Assembly (NCBI RefSeq): GCF_008629695.1
Contig: NZ_VWSH01000002.1
Span: forward strand, 775,410-839,409
Source: Taibaiella lutea
GTDB lineage: Bacteria; Bacteroidota; Bacteroidia; Chitinophagales; Chitinophagaceae
Length of the DNA: 64,000 nt
Direction: 5' to 3'
Part shown: in pieces, positions 41,332-50,638 of the stretch
How the letters are laid out: the number at the start of each line of letters is the position of its first letter
How positions within the stretch are numbered: position 1 is the stretch's first letter
Notes under the pieces: generated by a model
What the model was told of the DNA's origin: nothing
The model's input: only the letters and a program-made list of their open reading frames with translations
Database searches by the model: none
Made by a program: the position numbers and the translations under genes

Positions 41332-43026
41332 ATGATTCATTTAGACTTTAACTTTTACCGGCCGTTCAGAACCGTTTTGTTGCTCTCTTTTTTTGTTGGG
41401 GCAGTAAGTAAGACAGATGCACAACCTGTTCTGAGTCTTACGCCTGTAATATCTACAGGACTCAATCAGCCTATGCAATTTGTAAATGCAGGAGACGGCA
41501 GTAACAGAATTTTTATTCCCCAGAAAGGCGGAACTATTAGGGTTTATGATGCTACTTTCAATTATCTGTCCGATTTTCTGACTGTTGCTCCTATTGATGC
41601 TAATGGAGAGAGAGGCTTGCTGAGTATGGCTTTTCATCCGAACTACAGTACCAATGGTTTGTTTTATGTTTATTATACAACAACAGCGGGCGACCTGGAA
41701 CTGGCGCGCTATCAGGTAAGCAGTGGTAATACAAATGTTGCAGATCCTGCGTCAAAGGTGGTTTTGATTACTATACCGCATCCTACCAATACAAATCATA
41801 ACGGAGGCGAGTTACATTTTGGCAGCGATGGCTATTTGTATTTATCCACCGGCGATGGCGGTGGTGGGGGCGATGTTCCCAATAATGCACAAAGTACCAC
41901 CGTATTATTAGGTAAAATGCTTCGTTTCAACGTAAATACAAGTGCAACTGCACCTTATTATACTATTCCTCCGGGCAATCCTTACAGTAATGAAATATAT
42001 GATTTGGGTTTGCGCAATCCCTATCGCTGGAGCTTTGACAGACTTACCGGAGATATGTGGATCGGCGATGTGGGACAGGATTCATGGGAGGAATTTAATT
42101 TCAGGGCGAGCGCTGCAACGGCTAATGTAAATTACGGTTGGCGTTGTTATGAAGGCAATGCAACTTATAACACCACGGGTTGCGCACCTGCATCAAGTTA
42201 TGTTTTCCCTGCTTATACTTATGCGTCTCAAAATCCTTCGGCAAGCGTAACGGGTGGGGTAGTTTACAGAGGAACGGCTTGGCCGTTATTGCAAGGCTGG
42301 TACATCGGTGCGGATTTTTATTCCGGCATCTTTTATAAAATATTGCCGGATGGGCTTGGCGGTTGGAATGTAAGCACGCAAACCATTGCCCCTACGGGTA
42401 TTGTTGATTTCGGGGAAACTGAAAACGGAGAAGCTTATGCTGTTTCTCTTACAGGCAATAGTGTTTTCAATATAGGTTCCAGCACTGTTTTGCCCTTATC
42501 ATTAATATCTTTCACTGCTACTGCGGAAAGGAACGGTACAGAATTGAACTGGAAAACAGCAAGAGAGGAGAACCTGATTCAGTTCGATATTGAATACAGT
42601 ATGGATGGCAATGCTTTTCGTTATCTGAATACGGTTATGGCAAAAAATAGTGTAACCGGCAGCAAATACAGTTTTAACCATAACATTGCTTATTCGGGAA
42701 GTATCTTTTACAGGTTAAAAATGAAGGACAAAGATGGTAGTTTCAGCTATTCAGGTACTGTTCAGGTTAAAATGGATAACGCTGCTGCGGGTATTATAAC
42801 GCCCAATTTTATTACAGATGGCATGCTGCATCTGGACTTTAAGGGAGTCAATAATTATCATACGCTGGAATTGCTGAGCATGGACGGTAAAGTGATCATG
42901 AAGGAAAGTATTGCAGGTGCAACTAACAATATTGATTTTGACATCAGTAACCTTTCCGCAGGCTTATACCTGACAAGGCTTTCCGGTGCAGGAAGTTCGC
43001 ATGTTCAGAAAATATTTGTTCAATAA
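41332..43026 (+). CDS. PQQ-type sugar dehydrogenase (GSDH fold) with T9SS type A domain
   Basis: A 564-residue secreted protein. ATG at 41332 precedes a signal peptide ending KTDAQ. The six-bladed propeller of the glucose/sorbosone dehydrogenase family is shown by GERGLLSMAFHPNYSTNGLF, HNGGELHFGSDGYLYLSTGD, DLGLRNPYRWSFDRLTGDMW and IGDVGQDSWEEFNF. NHNGG His and GLRNPYR Arg are the usual PQQ/active-site contacts. A fibronectin-like piece and a type A sorting domain (LSAGLYLTRL near the end) follow. It could oxidise sugars outside the cell, although cofactor loading cannot be judged from sequence. It is monocistronic. Confidence 0.9.
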   Translation: MIHLDFNFYRPFRTVLLLSFFVGAVSKTDAQPVLSLTPVISTGLNQPMQFVNAGDGSNRIFIPQKGGTIRVYDATFNYLSDFLTVAPIDANGERGLLSMAFHPNYSTNGLFYVYYTTTAGDLELARYQVSSGNTNVADPASKVVLITIPHPTNTNHNGGELHFGSDGYLYLSTGDGGGGGDVPNNAQSTTVLLGKMLRFNVNTSATAPYYTIPPGNPYSNEIYDLGLRNPYRWSFDRLTGDMWIGDVGQDSWEEFNFRASAATANVNYGWRCYEGNATYNTTGCAPASSYVFPAYTYASQNPSASVTGGVVYRGTAWPLLQGWYIGADFYSGIFYKILPDGLGGWNVSTQTIAPTGIVDFGETENGEAYAVSLTGNSVFNIGSSTVLPLSLISFTATAERNGTELNWKTAREENLIQFDIEYSMDGNAFRYLNTVMAKNSVTGSKYSFNHNIAYSGSIFYRLKMKDKDGSFSYSGTVQVKMDNAAAGIITPNFITDGMLHLDFKGVNNYHTLELLSMDGKVIMKESIAGATNNIDFDISNLSAGLYLTRLSGAGSSHVQKIFVQ

Positions 43027-43043
43027 AGCTTGTCAGTTAAGTG

Positions 43044-43080
43044 AAAGAGCTGTGTCGATTTGTTGACACAGCTCTTTTTT
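43044..43080. terminator. Perfect 13-bp bidirectional terminator
   Basis: AAAGAGCTGTGTC (43044-43056) pairs with GACACAGCTCTTT (43065-43077), with more T residues after it, between convergent sugar-dehydrogenase and ABC-F genes. Confidence 0.9.
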
Positions 43081-43091
43081 TATCAAAATTT

Positions 43092-44681
43092 TTAATGGAG
43101 ATAGATTGTCCGTTTCGCATTTATCTGTTCCAGGAAATATTCATCATGCGATACAACGATTAATGTGCCTTTGTATTCATTAATGGCAGCAGTCAGTATT
43201 TCTATGTTTTGGATATCCAGGTTGTTGGTGGGTTCATCTAATATAATGATGTCCGGTGATTGATTGCTGATGGTCAGGCAGCAAAGCATGAGGCGCATTT
43301 TTTCTCCGCCACTCAATGCTGCAATTGGTTTGTTCCAGTCTTCCCTGGTAAATAAAAACCTGTGCAGCCTGATTTTGATTTCATGTTCTTCCAGCGCAGC
43401 AGTATTGAATTGTTGCGCCTGTTCATACACACTCAGCTTATTGTCAACGAGTGAGTAATCCTGATCTATATATACTGAGCTGTCAGCCGCAATGAAAACT
43501 GTTCCTGTAGCCGGCTCAAGCTTCCCGAGCATTATTTTTATCAATGTTGTCTTTCCCGATCCGTTCAGGCCTTTTAATGCAATTCTTTCACCACTGTTAA
43601 TTTGCAGGTTAAGATTTTCTTTCCAGAGCATGTGATTGTTATAGCTGAAATTGAGATCCCTTGCAGTAAACAATACTTTGCCGGTATGCAATGACGAATC
43701 GTCAAAACCGAATTTCATTTTATCTATATCAGGTATTTCTTTTCTTAAAGCTTGTAATTCCCTCGAAATATCTCCGATCTTTTCAGCATGAACTCCTTTT
43801 ATTTTGGCGGTGCTTTTTTCAGCATTGTTTCTCAATGTGTTCATAGCAATGGTTGGAATGCCTGCTTTTTCCTGTTTCTTTTTTCCCCTTGCATCCAGCT
43901 TTTGCTGTCTTTCCAATGTTTCCCGTTCTTTTTCTTTTTCTTTTCTTAAAGCTTTTTCTTTGTTTTTTACATCCTGCTCGAGAGCGTTGTTCTCCATGAG
44001 TTTTTGTGCCGCGTAAAAATCATAATTGCCGCCATAAACGGTAATGCCTTTTTTAGTAAGTTCAAAAACTGTATTTAAAAGATTCAACAGCTTTCTGTCA
44101 TGACTTACAACTATTATGGAACAGGAGGCGGAACTTATAAAATCATATAACAATTCCCGTCCTGCAATATCCAGATGATTGCTTGGCTCATCTAATAAAA
44201 CGAGTTTAGGCTGATGTATAGAAATACTTGCCAGAAAGACTTTTGTTTTATGACCACCGCTAAGTGTTTCCATTTTTTGTGTCAAATCAAGATCTTTCAA
44301 TTGCCAGTATTCCATAGCCTCATTGCAACGTTCTTCAATGGTCCAGTCATCTTCGAGCATATTCATATTGGCTTCGGTAACATTACCTTCCAGTATTGCT
44401 TTTAATGCATGGAGCTTGACTTCTATACCCAAAGCCTCTGCAATGGTAAGATGATTGTATTGGCCGAATAGCTGAGGCACATAAAAAGGCCGGACACCGG
44501 CATTGATTTGTCCTGCGGCAGGTTGTAATGTCCCTGCAATTATTTTTAGTAATGTGGATTTACCAACGCCGTTATTGCCTGTTAAAGCAACTTTGTCATT
44601 ATCGCGAAGGTTAAGATGAATATTATCGAACAACAAATCCTTATCAGGATGCCTGTATATTATATTTTGCAGAATAAGCAT
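43092..44681 (-). CDS. ABC-F family ATPase
   Basis: A 529-residue soluble protein with two nucleotide-binding domains and no membrane segment. NBD1 has Walker A GNNGVGKSTLL, signature LSGGHKTK and Walker B LVLLDEPSNHLD. A long charged linker (KNKEKALRKEKEKERETLER) separates it from NBD2, which has Walker A GLNGSGKTTLI, signature LSGGEKMR and IIILDEPTNNLD. ABC-F proteins act on the ribosome, either in translation control or as antibiotic-protection factors. The signature SGGHKTK and the linker resemble Bacteroidota ABC-F members of unassigned role; resistance cannot be claimed. Confidence 0.9.
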   Translation of the reverse strand: MLILQNIIYRHPDKDLLFDNIHLNLRDNDKVALTGNNGVGKSTLLKIIAGTLQPAAGQINAGVRPFYVPQLFGQYNHLTIAEALGIEVKLHALKAILEGNVTEANMNMLEDDWTIEERCNEAMEYWQLKDLDLTQKMETLSGGHKTKVFLASISIHQPKLVLLDEPSNHLDIAGRELLYDFISSASCSIIVVSHDRKLLNLLNTVFELTKKGITVYGGNYDFYAAQKLMENNALEQDVKNKEKALRKEKEKERETLERQQKLDARGKKKQEKAGIPTIAMNTLRNNAEKSTAKIKGVHAEKIGDISRELQALRKEIPDIDKMKFGFDDSSLHTGKVLFTARDLNFSYNNHMLWKENLNLQINSGERIALKGLNGSGKTTLIKIMLGKLEPATGTVFIAADSSVYIDQDYSLVDNKLSVYEQAQQFNTAALEEHEIKIRLHRFLFTREDWNKPIAALSGGEKMRLMLCCLTISNQSPDIIILDEPTNNLDIQNIEILTAAINEYKGTLIVVSHDEYFLEQINAKRTIYLH

Positions 44682-44908
44682 AATTCCTTTCTTTAGAGAT
44701 GAATAAACATAGCATACCTGTATGGGTTGCTATTTATTTTGGTCTGAAAGAAAGATTATTCTACATTAATTTGTTGTTGTGATTGAAGATTGCAAAAATA
44801 AGGTTTTTATATTTTTATGACAAAACCGGAGGATGGGATTTCATCCCGTTCTTTTGTATGTCGTCTTTTCAGGGTTTATTAATGTATTTCCCCAATCGTA
44901 TATAAACA

Positions 44909-44942
44909 AAAGAAGTCAGGGTTTTGAAATCCTGACTTCTTT
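44909..44942 (-). terminator. Terminator after guaB
   Basis: AAAGAAGTCAGG (44909-44920) pairs with CCTGACTTCTTT (44931-44942). The minus-strand T-tract follows, and the guaB stop codon lies 17 bases upstream. Confidence 0.85.
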
Positions 44943-44959
44943 AACAATGTTACTAAATC

Positions 44960-46429
44960 TTATCTGCTGTAATTCGGAGCTTCTTTAGTGATTACAATAT
45001 CATGCGGATGGCTTTCTGCCATACTTGCTGCTGTAATACGTATGAATTGTGCTTCTTCCTGCAATGTCTTAATGTCTTTTGCACCGCAATAACCCATTCC
45101 TGCTCTTAAGCCGCCAACGAATTGCTGAACTACTTCTTTCAATGTGCCTTTATATGGAACGCGGCCTACAATTCCTTCCGGAACTAATTTTTTGATATCG
45201 TCTTCTGCATCCTGGAAATAACGGTCTTTAGAACCTTCCTGCATGGCATCGATGGAACCCATACCGCGGTAAGATTTGAACTTACGGCCTTCGTAAATAA
45301 TAGTATCGCCGGGACTCTCTTCTGTTCCTGCAAAAATAGAACCTGCCATAATGGTATTTGCACCGGCAACCAATGCTTTTACCATATCGCCTGTATAACG
45401 GATACCGCCATCGGCAATAATAGGAATACCCATTTTCTTTAATGCTGCGGAACATTCCATAACAGCTGTCAGTTGAGGAGCGCCTGCACCTGTAACGACA
45501 CGTGTCGTACAGATAGAACCCGGTCCAACACCTACTTTCACGGCATCGGCACCGGCTGTTGCCAATGCTTTTGCACCTGCTGCAGTTGCGACGTTACCTG
45601 CTATAACCTGCAGGTTTTTAAAATTCTTTTTTACCAGTTTCACGCAATCAATAACGCCTTTGGAATGACCATGCGCGCTATCCATCGTTATAACATCCAC
45701 ACCTGCATTTACCAAAGCTTCTACTCTGTCCAGAACATCTGCAGTAATGCCGACGGCTGCGCCTACCAATAAACGGCCAAAGCTGTCTTTGCCCGCATTC
45801 GGATGGCTTTTGAACTGAAGTATATCTCTGAATGTAATCAGTCCGATCAGTTTACCTGTTTTGTCAACCACAGGTAATTTTTCGATTTTATGTTGTTGTA
45901 ATATTTTTTCTGCTTTTACAAGATTGGTGCCGTGAGGAGCGGTTACCAGATTGGTTCCGGTCATTACCTCAGATACTTTTCTTTTCAGATTCTTTTCAAA
46001 GCGTAAATCGCGATTGGTAAGGATACCTGCTAATTTATGGCCTGCTTCTACAATAGGGATGCCACCGATTTTATTATCCTTCATCAACTTTAATGCTTCC
46101 GAAACAGTAGCATCAGGATGAAGTGTAATAGGGTCGAGAATAAGGCCGCTTTCGGAACGTTTTACGCGGCGCACCTGTTCGGCCTGTTGCGCAATGGTCA
46201 TGTTTTTATGCAACATGCCAATACCGCCTTCACGGGCTAAAGCAATGGCCAGTTCCCTCTCCGTAACCGTGTCCATAGCAGCGGACAACAACGGAAGGTT
46301 GAGCGTAATCTCTTTTGTAAGTTGAGTGGAAATGTTTACTTCACGCGGAAGTACTTCGGAATAAGCAGGGGCAAGAAGCACGTCATCAAATGTGAGTCCT
46401 TCGCCGTAGAACTTAGATTTTGCAGCCAT
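44960..46429 (-). CDS. guaB: Inosine-5'-monophosphate dehydrogenase
   Basis: Oxidises IMP to XMP, the committed step of GTP synthesis. The 489-residue protein has the N-terminal signature [20 protein letters not shown] (11-30), a tandem CBS regulatory module (about 98-205), and the catalytic Cys307 in [11 protein letters not shown]. It also has the flap [17 protein letters not shown] and [23 protein letters not shown] at 46429 is used because a TTG at 46435 lies inside the promoter. The predicted transcription start coincides with this ATG, so the message appears leaderless. It is monocistronic. Confidence 0.96.
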   Translation of the reverse strand: MAAKSKFYGEGLTFDDVLLAPAYSEVLPREVNISTQLTKEITLNLPLLSAAMDTVTERELAIALAREGGIGMLHKNMTIAQQAEQVRRVKRSESGLILDPITLHPDATVSEALKLMKDNKIGGIPIVEAGHKLAGILTNRDLRFEKNLKRKVSEVMTGTNLVTAPHGTNLVKAEKILQQHKIEKLPVVDKTGKLIGLITFRDILQFKSHPNAGKDSFGRLLVGAAVGITADVLDRVEALVNAGVDVITMDSAHGHSKGVIDCVKLVKKNFKNLQVIAGNVATAAGAKALATAGADAVKVGVGPGSICTTRVVTGAGAPQLTAVMECSAALKKMGIPIIADGGIRYTGDMVKALVAGANTIMAGSIFAGTEESPGDTIIYEGRKFKSYRGMGSIDAMQEGSKDRYFQDAEDDIKKLVPEGIVGRVPYKGTLKEVVQQFVGGLRAGMGYCGAKDIKTLQEEAQFIRITAASMAESHPHDIVITKEAPNYSR

Positions 46430-46432
46430 GTG

Positions 46433-46464
46433 CAAAGGTATCGCAACATTTTTAAATTATCAAA
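46433..46464 (-). promoter_or_regulatory. guaB promoter abutting the start codon
   Basis: On the minus strand TTTG (46464-46461) and TACCTTTG (46440-46433) are 20 bases apart, a good phylum promoter. The -7 element ends only three bases before the guaB ATG. Confidence 0.7.
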
Positions 46465-46550
46465 ATGCCGGTGTGATTTTTTTTGCGCATTATCAATTTT
46501 GAATATAGGCAGATTGATGGATTTACAATTCTGATACGGGTAAACCTTTA

Positions 46551-47064
46551 TTATTCGCTGCTTCTTTTATACCTGATTTCATTTGCCAATGATTCTTCTC
46601 CTTCAGGTGTTATATTATAAGAAGTGATTACCAAAGTATCGGCATCTTCCAGTTCCATCTTTGTGCGCCAGCCCCATATCTGATCTTCCTTATTATAATG
46701 TACTTCATAGCCGCCAAGGACATTGAAAAGACTATCTTCTGTTTTGTCTTTTGAAAACATAATACCGGTTCCCATGTGAAAACTGTCAATCCAGGCTGAT
46801 TGGTAGGAGCGTGTATTTAAATCGTAGCCGAAAATGGTAATGCCTTCCAATGGATTTCCCGTAAAGGAGCTTTTGTATTCGTGCATCATTAAGCGGCCTC
46901 CTAACACTGGTTTTATGGTGCCTTCAATGGTTGCTTCATTGGCTACTTTATCAGGTTCAAACCATGTCCTTGCAATTCCCTTTCATCAAATTCAGTTGCC
47001 GGTGTGGCCCTTCCTCAATAGAATTTTCGAATTTGGTAATCATTTTTTGTGGCATTGATGACAT
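46551..47064 (-). pseudogene. Frameshifted DUF1579-family gene
   Basis: The C-terminal part reads LGGRLMMHEYKSSFTGNPLE, GITIFGYDLNTRSYQSAWID and SFHMGTGIMFS, diagnostic of DUF1579. Its frame continues upstream as RTWFEPDKVANEATIEGTIK without a start codon. The expected N-terminus, MSSMPQKMITKF ... HRQLNLMKGN, is in another frame from ATG at 47064 and hits TGA at 46957. The two halves join between about 46960 and 46990 if one base is removed or two are added. So the gene is either a recent pseudogene or contains a sequencing error. A shorter in-frame start (GTG at 46907) would lack about a third of the domain. Confidence 0.68.
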
Positions 47065-47231
47065 GTAAAGTTAAGGCTTTCGGGAAAATCAGTTTTATAG
47101 TGCCTTTCATTATTTATTAAGCAAATGAAGGGTCATTTTGCATTTTTGGCTTTCAGAGAAATCTATCTATCCATAATTATTGGCTATTCAGGTTTTTAAA
47201 CTATTTTTACGCGATTTTATAGATAAACCGT

Positions 47232-48005
47232 ATGGCACAACTACAATTACAACGACCTATTGCATTCTTCGACCTTGAAACAACCGGTGTGGATGCCGCA
47301 AAAGATCGTATTGTAGAAATTGCTGTTATTAAATTAATACCGGATGGAAGCCGTCATTCATGGGTTAAAAGAATCAATCCTGAAATGCCCATTCCTGCTG
47401 AATCTTCGGCTATTCATGGTATCTATGATGCGGATATTGCGGACGCCCCGACTTTTAAGGATATTGCACATGAGTTGAAACAGTTTTTGCATAACTGTGA
47501 TTTGGGCGGCTATAATTCCAATAAATTTGATATTCCTGCACTGGCAGAAGCTTTTTTAAGAGTGAATATCCCGGTTGATTTTAAGACGAGGAAGCTGGTG
47601 GATGTGCAGCAGGTGTTTTTTAAGAAAGAAGCACGTACTTTGAGCGCAGCTTATTCGTTCTATTGCAACAAGGATTTGATTAATGCCCATAGCGCGGAAG
47701 CCGATGTGATAGCAACGATTGACGTATTAGAAGCCCAGCTGGATAAATACGCGGATTTGGGCAAGGATGTCAATGCTTTGCATGATTTTACGGGTGGCGA
47801 TGATTTTGTGGATTATGCGCGCAGAATGGTTTTGAAAAATGGTGTTCCTGTTTTTAATTTCGGGAAATATAAAGGTCAGGCGGTTGAAGATGTTTTTCGT
47901 AAAGAACCACAATATTATGATTGGATGATGAATGCGGATTTTGCATTGCATACCAAGCAAATGATTTCGGAGATACTCAATAAAATGTTATTGAAGAATA
48001 AATAG
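47232..48005 (+). CDS. 3'-5' exonuclease, DnaQ/epsilon-like DEDD family
   Basis: A 257-residue nuclease. Exo I reads PIAFFDLETTGVDAAKDRIV (Asp14, Glu16), Exo II GGYNSNKFDIPALAEAF, and Exo III NAHSAEADVIATIDVLEAQL, with the His/Asp of the DEDDh class. A C-terminal part ending NFGKYKGQAVEDVFRKEPQY, YYDWMMNADF matches the DUF3820-like extension frequent in Bacteroidota exonucleases. It is probably involved in repair or RNA/DNA trimming and not the dedicated replicative proofreader. It lies 46 bases upstream of the next gene, on the same strand. Confidence 0.9.
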   Translation: MAQLQLQRPIAFFDLETTGVDAAKDRIVEIAVIKLIPDGSRHSWVKRINPEMPIPAESSAIHGIYDADIADAPTFKDIAHELKQFLHNCDLGGYNSNKFDIPALAEAFLRVNIPVDFKTRKLVDVQQVFFKKEARTLSAAYSFYCNKDLINAHSAEADVIATIDVLEAQLDKYADLGKDVNALHDFTGGDDFVDYARRMVLKNGVPVFNFGKYKGQAVEDVFRKEPQYYDWMMNADFALHTKQMISEILNKMLLKNK

Positions 48006-48051
48006 GACTTGAATTAATACGGCACATCTAAAATATAACAAAACCCGCAGC

Positions 48052-48759
48052 TTGGACAAGTTAGTAATAATACCCACTTATAACGAAAAGGAAAATATTG
48101 AAAATATTATCAGGAAGGTGTGTTCACTTGAAGGTAATTTTCATATCCTTATTGTAGATGATGGTTCACCCGATGGTACTGCCGCTATTGTAAAATCATT
48201 GCAAACCGAATTTTCCGACAGGCTGCATATTGCAGAAAGAAGCGGGAAACAAGGTTTGGGCACGGCCTATATTTTTGGTTTCAAATGGGCATTGGGAAAA
48301 GGCTATCAGTATATATTTGAAATGGATGCGGATTTTTCTCATAATCCGGACGATCTCATCCGCTTGTATGATGCTTGTAAAAACGGTGCAGATGTTTCTG
48401 TAGGTTCGCGTTATACTTCTGGCGGTAAAATAAAAAACTGGCCTTTCGACAGGATTTTTATTTCCTTTGGCGCCTCGGTTTATGTACGAATGATTACATG
48501 GATGCCCGTAAAAGACTGCACAGCGGGGTTTGTATGTTATAAAAGAGAGGTATTGGAAAAATTACCGCTGGACAAGGTTCAGTTTATAGGTTATGCTTTC
48601 CAGATTGAAATGAAATACCGGGCCTGGAAATTGGGTTTCAAAATAAAAGAAGTTCCCATCACTTTCGTTGACAGAAAAGAAGGGGTTTCCAAAATGTCAA
48701 AAGGAATTGTAAAAGAAGCTATTTTCGGAGTTTGGAAAATGAGAAGTTTCTCCAACTAA
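48052..48759 (+). CDS. Polyprenol-monophosphate mannosyltransferase-like GT2 enzyme
   Basis: A 235-residue glycosyltransferase that loads a sugar from a nucleotide donor onto polyprenyl phosphate. It has LVIIPTYNEKENIENII, LIVDDGSPDGTAAI (35-47), and FEMDADFSHNPDDL with the DxD metal motif. It also has the conserved SRYTSGGKIKNWPFDR and QFIGYAFQIEMKYRAW. There are no C-terminal membrane helices, so it is the soluble, DPM1-like form. The start is TTG at 48052; no ATG gives the conserved N-terminus. It follows the exonuclease gene and ends at a strong terminator. Confidence 0.92.
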   Translation: MDKLVIIPTYNEKENIENIIRKVCSLEGNFHILIVDDGSPDGTAAIVKSLQTEFSDRLHIAERSGKQGLGTAYIFGFKWALGKGYQYIFEMDADFSHNPDDLIRLYDACKNGADVSVGSRYTSGGKIKNWPFDRIFISFGASVYVRMITWMPVKDCTAGFVCYKREVLEKLPLDKVQFIGYAFQIEMKYRAWKLGFKIKEVPITFVDRKEGVSKMSKGIVKEAIFGVWKMRSFSN

Positions 48760-48772
48760 TGTAATAATATTT

Positions 48773-48805
48773 AAAGAGCGCTGTCGGTATTTGACAGCGC
48801 TCTTT
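48773..48805. terminator. Perfect 13-bp terminator
   Basis: AAAGAGCGCTGTC (48773-48785) pairs with GACAGCGCTCTTT (48793-48805). It lies between the convergent glycosyltransferase and LytTR operon. Confidence 0.9.
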
Positions 48806-48810
48806 GTAAT

Positions 48811-49584
48811 TTAGGAGGTTGATACGACCGATAACAAGGCCTCTTTAAAGCTGTTACCCAGCGGCACTTCCGCTTTTTCTTTGTCAAGGAAAATAATATT
48901 GCCTTCAATCGCTTTTATCGCATTCAGTGCAATGATATAAGACTTATGTACACGCATGAATTTGTCGGAAGGTAATTGCTCTTCCATTGCCTTCATCGTA
49001 TAATGCGTTACAATCATGCCGGTCGTAGTGTGTATTTTTAAATAATCCTTCATGCCTTCAATGAATTTGATATCGGCATAATTCACCTTCACCAATTTAC
49101 CGTCTGCCTTTATGAAAAAGTACTGTTTGTCCGTTGCCGCAGCCGGTTGTACCGCATGACTTGCATTAGGTATATGTTCTTCCGTAATATGCTGAATCTG
49201 TTTTCCGCTCAATTGCAGCTTTGCTATAGCTTTATTTACCGCCTTCAAAAAACGGTCGAACGGAATCGGCTTTAATAAGTAATCAATGACATCGAGTTCA
49301 TAACCTTCCAACGCATATTCGGTATAAGCTGTTGTAAGAATTACCGCAGGCGGGTCCTTCAGGGAACGAAGAAAACTTAATCCGCTCATTACAGGCATAT
49401 TGATATCGAGGAATAAAAGGTCGATATGATTCTTATGAATGGCTTCGAATGCTTCGATAGCATTGTTGCTTTTCTGAATCAGATGTAATTGAGGTACTTT
49501 GCCGATATGGTTTGCCAGCACATCCTGGGCTAAAGGCTCGTCGTCAACAATTAAGCAATTGAGTTTTTGAATGTCGGTATGCAT
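48811..49584 (-). CDS. LytTR-family response regulator
   Basis: A 257-residue two-component regulator. The receiver domain (1-125) has LIVDDEP (11-17), the phosphoacceptor Asp60 (LLFLDINMPVMSGL) and the conserved Thr/Lys residues (TAYTEYALEG, DYLLKPIPFDRF). The LytTR DNA-binding domain (about 155-255) has DIKFIEGMKDYLKIHTTTG, KFMRVHKSYIIALNAI and the C-terminal VPLGNSFKEALLS. Its start overlaps the end of the upstream kinase-like gene by 34 bases. It should be the output of the three-gene LytS/LytTR set, controlling genes at LytTR direct repeats. Confidence 0.94.
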   Translation of the reverse strand: MHTDIQKLNCLIVDDEPLAQDVLANHIGKVPQLHLIQKSNNAIEAFEAIHKNHIDLLFLDINMPVMSGLSFLRSLKDPPAVILTTAYTEYALEGYELDVIDYLLKPIPFDRFLKAVNKAIAKLQLSGKQIQHITEEHIPNASHAVQPAAATDKQYFFIKADGKLVKVNYADIKFIEGMKDYLKIHTTTGMIVTHYTMKAMEEQLPSDKFMRVHKSYIIALNAIKAIEGNIIFLDKEKAEVPLGNSFKEALLSVVSTS

Positions 49585-50636
49585 GTTCGCAGGCTATAGT
49601 TATTTTGATCTTTTTCCAACGTAAAGTTAATGCCCTCATGAGTCAGTTGCTCCAAATCTTTCTTTATTCTTTCAAATTGAAGATCCAAAGCAGGTGAAGG
49701 ACTGGCGCTTAATTCTATTGCAACCTGTATTTCATGCTGTTCTATCAGCAAATACATCAGCAATGATATATTTTCCGTTGTGTTTTTGATGTTGAACAAA
49801 GGCTCAACCAATGTTATTAATGACAGCGGAACAATCCTTCCTTCATGGATGCTGCCTTCAATTTCCAGGTTACAGCTGCAGTCCTGTTTCGACAGGTTAT
49901 GTTGCAGCCGGAACAAGTTTTGAAGCTGTGTTATTTCCTGTTCAATAGCTACCAGCCTGTTTTTGCTTTTATACAACCTATATCTTAATACATCTGAAAA
50001 CTGAATGACTGCTTCTGCTGCACGGTTGTCTCCGGCCTCTGCCAGATCTATAATGCCATCTAATGAAGCCGACATGAATGCAGGATTGATTTGCGTTTTA
50101 ATTCTATTCAACGCTGCCATATAATGCTCTCTGTTATGTTGTTCTGTTTCTTTAACAGTGCTTATTTCCTCCAGCAGTTCACAGAAGTAAAGCATAGCTG
50201 TCAGGAGCGCAAAGCTCGACAGGAAGGAAATGTAAGTCTTTGCTATATTTTCGGGGATACCGATTCCCACAAAATCTTTGGCAAGAGAAGGCAAACTGTC
50301 TTTTATATTCCATTGTATGTAAAAGTCGATGGCAGGGAATATTAATAATAGCAGCGTGAGTTGTATCCAGAACTTTTTATAATGCTGTAATTTGAAACAA
50401 TAGGGTAGCAGGTAAAGGCAGTAATAATAAAAGAATATCAAAAACGGAATGATGGTCAGGGATGCTTTTGCAACTTTAACAAAGGTGAAGTCTTTTGAAC
50501 TGTCAATACATTCGGCCAGACTCACGACAGAGAACATCAGGATAAGTACGACATGCATTATCCAACGGTAATGCTTGAAGTAGATACCTTTGTTTTTGTT
50601 AATAATCTGGCGATCTATATAATTGGTCAAACTCAT
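49551..50636 (-). CDS. Degenerate LytS-type histidine kinase (pseudokinase)
   Basis: A 361-residue membrane protein with four helices (about 25-45, 57-80, 90-110, 133-155) and a His_kinase-like cytoplasmic part. The phosphoacceptor box, normally INPHFLFN, reads INPAFMSA, so the histidine is Ala186. The ATP-binding N-box, normally LENAFKHG, is replaced by LVEPLFNI, and no glycine-rich G-box is visible after it. It therefore cannot act as a normal kinase and may instead bind or regulate the intact kinase encoded 2 bases upstream. It is uninterrupted and of normal length, so selection appears to keep it. Confidence 0.85.
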   Translation of the reverse strand: MSLTNYIDRQIINKNKGIYFKHYRWIMHVVLILMFSVVSLAECIDSSKDFTFVKVAKASLTIIPFLIFFYYYCLYLLPYCFKLQHYKKFWIQLTLLLLIFPAIDFYIQWNIKDSLPSLAKDFVGIGIPENIAKTYISFLSSFALLTAMLYFCELLEEISTVKETEQHNREHYMAALNRIKTQINPAFMSASLDGIIDLAEAGDNRAAEAVIQFSDVLRYRLYKSKNRLVAIEQEITQLQNLFRLQHNLSKQDCSCNLEIEGSIHEGRIVPLSLITLVEPLFNIKNTTENISLLMYLLIEQHEIQVAIELSASPSPALDLQFERIKKDLEQLTHEGINFTLEKDQNNYSLRTCIPTFKNSIA

Positions 50637-50638
50637 AA

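Noticed and set aside
43092-44681. ABC-F protein as an antibiotic-resistance determinant
   Set aside because: The linker and signature motifs do not let me place it among known resistance subfamilies, and it sits among core genes. Many ABC-F proteins are not resistance factors.
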